7,352 nucleotides of DNA from a bacterium (GTDB lineage Bacteria > Armatimonadota > Chthonomonadetes > Chthonomonadales > Chthonomonadaceae), in NCBI GenBank assembly GCA_021805405.1, contig JAJZFK010000491.1, positions 1 to 7,352 of the forward strand. The letters run 5' to 3'. Below, one piece after another: positions 5,785 to 7,352 of the stretch; position 1 is the stretch's first letter, and every line of letters begins with the position of its first letter. The notes beneath the pieces are model-generated. The model did not search any database. It was not told where the DNA came from and was given only the letters and a program-made list of their open reading frames with translations. Position numbers and translations under genes: made by a program.

Positions 5785-7005
5785 ATGCCAAGCAAATTCA
5801 AGGTAGTAACCACCCTGTCATTTGCAGTAAAAATCGCTGCTGTATTAACCATATCATCGCTGCTCTTCATGCAGGTAACACCCGCAAGCGCGCAAGCGGA
5901 GCCTGGCGAATCCATTGTCATCGCGTTGCAGCCTGGAACCACCGCAGCGGCAGTAGCCGCTGAGCTAGGAACGACTGTAACTGACATTGCAGATGGAGGA
6001 ACAATCTGTACACTTGCCGTCCCCGCGAACACGACACCTTCTGCGTTCACATTGCTTGCAGGAACAAGCGTCGGCGTTCTTTCGGCGGAAGCGGATGCCG
6101 TTGTGGGAACCAAGAGCTCATATGGGGCTCAAATTCACATTGCGTTTGATGCAGGTGGATCGCCAGGAGCGTATGTTGACCCCACCGTGCTATCCCAGGT
6201 TGATGCATTCCCAACCGATAGCAATAGTCCCGGGATGGGGCAAATAGTCGCAGTTGTTGATAGCGGAGTTGACCTTGAGCATCCTGCGCTGCAAGGACAC
6301 TTAATAGCAGGTGCAAATATGATCAATCCTCTGGCACCTCCGGAGGACCTTCCGGATGGCCTAGTCAACGATGCCGTGGGGCACGGCACAATGGTCGCGG
6401 GCATTATTGCGGAGTTTGCACCTGGTGCTCAGATCATGCCTGTACGCGTACTTAACGGAGATGGCACAGGAACAGTCATGACCGTAGTAAAGGGCATTGA
6501 ATACGCAATACACCATGGCGCTAACGTAATTAATCTCAGTTTGGGCACGGACACATACAGCGATGCGCTAGAGGACGCTATTGAAGATGCGCACAATGCT
6601 GGCGTGGTGGTGGTTGCAGCCGCTGGGAATGCGAACACGCAGGCACCCCACTACCCTGCTTCACTACCAACCGTCGTTTCGGTGGCCTCGCTAGACCAGA
6701 ATAACGTGAAGGCAACCTGGTCTAACTTTGGAGATTCAATTTGCGTCTGTGCGCCTGGTGTAGGTATTAGAAGCACCTACTGGAATGGCGGCTACGCAAA
6801 CTGGTCCGGAACTTCATTCTCGTCGCCGTTCGTTACCGCCGAAGCAGCTGATATTCTTTCCAATGTTTCGGGCTTGAGCGCAAGCGATGTCATCCATCGC
6901 ATTTGTGACACTGCAAACGGCGTAGGCGATCAGAATCCACTGTTCGCAGGGCTACTTGGAGAAGGTATAATCGACATTCAAAACGCAGCGAACAGCGATA
7001 ACTAA
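5785..7005 (+). CDS. Secreted subtilisin-like serine protease (peptidase family S8)
   Basis: The 406-residue product is a predicted exported endopeptidase. The N-terminus is a Sec-type signal peptide: Lys4 and Lys6, a hydrophobic stretch at about 17-29, and VTPASAQA ending at residue 38, so cleavage after Ala36 or Ala38 is likely. Residues about 43-107 (starting SIVIALQPGTTAAAVAAELG) look like a subtilase propeptide that folds and blocks the enzyme until removed. The catalytic domain spans about 150-400, with Asp159 in VAVVDSGVD, His200 in GHGTMVAGIIA, oxyanion-hole Asn282 in AAAGN, and nucleophile Ser344 in SGTSFSSPFVTAEAA. The triad is complete. The protein ends soon after GEGIIDIQNAAN, with no anchor, sorting signal or extra domain, so a free secreted enzyme is expected. 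It begins 17 bases after the CHAT stop and is probably co-transcribed. It may be the output of the sigma circuit or a protease that CHAT processes; neither is shown. Substrate preference cannot be read from sequence. Confidence 0.94.
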   Translation: MPSKFKVVTTLSFAVKIAAVLTISSLLFMQVTPASAQAEPGESIVIALQPGTTAAAVAAELGTTVTDIADGGTICTLAVPANTTPSAFTLLAGTSVGVLSAEADAVVGTKSSYGAQIHIAFDAGGSPGAYVDPTVLSQVDAFPTDSNSPGMGQIVAVVDSGVDLEHPALQGHLIAGANMINPLAPPEDLPDGLVNDAVGHGTMVAGIIAEFAPGAQIMPVRVLNGDGTGTVMTVVKGIEYAIHHGANVINLSLGTDTYSDALEDAIEDAHNAGVVVVAAAGNANTQAPHYPASLPTVVSVASLDQNNVKATWSNFGDSICVCAPGVGIRSTYWNGGYANWSGTSFSSPFVTAEAADILSNVSGLSASDVIHRICDTANGVGDQNPLFAGLLGEGIIDIQNAANSDN

Positions 7006-7027
7006 CCCCTCGCGTTCTATTTAGCCA

Positions 7028-7070
7028 GTGCCCCGCTGCGGCTTCCATTACCTGCTGCGGGGCGCATGTT
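7028..7070 (+). terminator. GC-rich hairpin, likely terminator of the cassette
   Basis: GCCCCGC (7030-7036) pairs perfectly with GCGGGGC (7057-7063). After one T-T mismatch the stem continues with GCGG (7038-7041) against CTGC (7052-7055), including one G-U pair. The outer end adds a G-U and a G-C pair. The loop is about 10 bases. The tail ATGTTCGTT is only moderately T-rich. The position, 23 bases after the subtilase stop, supports a terminator. Confidence 0.6.
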
Positions 7071-7352
7071 CGTTAGGGGCTGTAAAAAGGTCATTGCTGC
7101 ATGGCCCGGGTTTTGCCCACACCGCTTCGTTACCGCTCCACTATTAACCGTATGCGCCACTGGAGAAGAGAACATGCCACACTAGTGTGAGATCATCACC
7201 ACACCATATGGAAAGGCGTTGTCGCTCTTTGTTAGTTGGACGTTGTAGCTAGGGTCCATCTTGCAGCGTACCGCCCACGAGCATCCGGGCCTTTTCCGTT
7301 GCTAAACTACTCCCGCACAATAAACACCTAATCGTCACCACTGCGGGTATAG
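7071..7352. other. Downstream region without a convincing complete gene
   Basis: Frames on both strands are broken by stops. A plus-strand frame from ATG 7101 runs only 29 codons and lacks a good ribosome binding site. On the minus strand a frame is open from the window edge down to a TAG at 7251-7249. Its last residues would be CLLCGSSLATEKARMLVGG followed by TLQDGP. It could be the C-terminal end of a convergent gene beyond the window, but about 33 codons is too short to tell. A 12-bp palindrome lies at 7178-7189. No tRNA or other RNA gene was recognised. Confidence 0.45.
7178..7189. repeat. Perfect 12-bp palindrome CACACTAGTGTG
   Basis: Both halves are exact reverse complements with no spacer. 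A further CACAC (7200-7204) a few bases downstream can also pair with the GTGTG half. It lies in non-coding sequence after the operon hairpin. It could be an operator for an unseen downstream gene, but a 12-bp palindrome can also occur by chance. Confidence 0.3.

Noticed and set aside
7310..7347. CCCGCA/TGCGGG inverted repeat and a GCGGGAGTAGTTTAGC stretch resembling a tRNA 5' end on the minus strand
   Set aside because: The stem is only 6 bp with a 24-base loop, and no matching acceptor 3' end, anticodon arm or T-arm follows, so neither a tRNA nor a terminator is supported.
1..7352. CRISPR array or Cas genes, given the similarity to CHAT-based type III-E logic
   Set aside because: No regularly spaced direct repeats and no Cas-like protein were seen anywhere in the window.

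Overview
The window holds one divergent partial gene and a compact four-gene cassette, with about 340 bases after the cassette that contain no convincing complete gene. The organism cannot be named from sequence alone. It is clearly bacterial: there are Shine-Dalgarno sites, overlapping co-directional genes, an extracytoplasmic-function (ECF) sigma factor and a Sec-type signal peptide. Base composition is moderate. The mix of a COG4671-type glycosyltransferase, a TPR-CHAT protein and a subtilase reminds me of Chloroflexota, but that is a low-confidence impression.

Layout. Positions 1-1135 (minus strand) encode a predicted glycosyltransferase whose C-terminus is cut off by the window edge. It has a good sigma-70-type promoter at 1223-1250. 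A 458-base divergent intergenic region follows, with a perfect 9-bp inverted repeat at 1442-1469. On the plus strand come an ECF sigma factor (1597-2187, TTG start), a probable soluble zinc-finger anti-sigma factor with a beta-rich C-terminal domain (2277-2900), a 956-residue TPR-CHAT caspase-like protease with an intact His/Cys dyad (2897-5767), and a secreted subtilisin-like serine protease with an intact Asp/His/Ser triad (5785-7005). A strong GC-rich hairpin at 7028-7065 probably ends the operon.

How the genes may work together. The anti-sigma and CHAT genes overlap by four bases, and the CHAT and subtilase genes are 17 bases apart, so the last three genes look co-translated. The sigma gene is separated from them by an 89-base gap with a weak hairpin. 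A reasonable model, not shown by sequence, is that the anti-sigma factor holds the ECF sigma factor, the TPR region of the CHAT protein senses a partner or damage signal, and its caspase-like activity cuts a target. That target could be the anti-sigma factor, which would switch on a regulon including the secreted protease. The closest published logic is the type III-E CRISPR 'Craspase', where a TPR-CHAT protease cleaves Csx30 to free an ECF-like sigma factor. No CRISPR array or Cas gene is visible here, so any such circuit would be CRISPR-independent.
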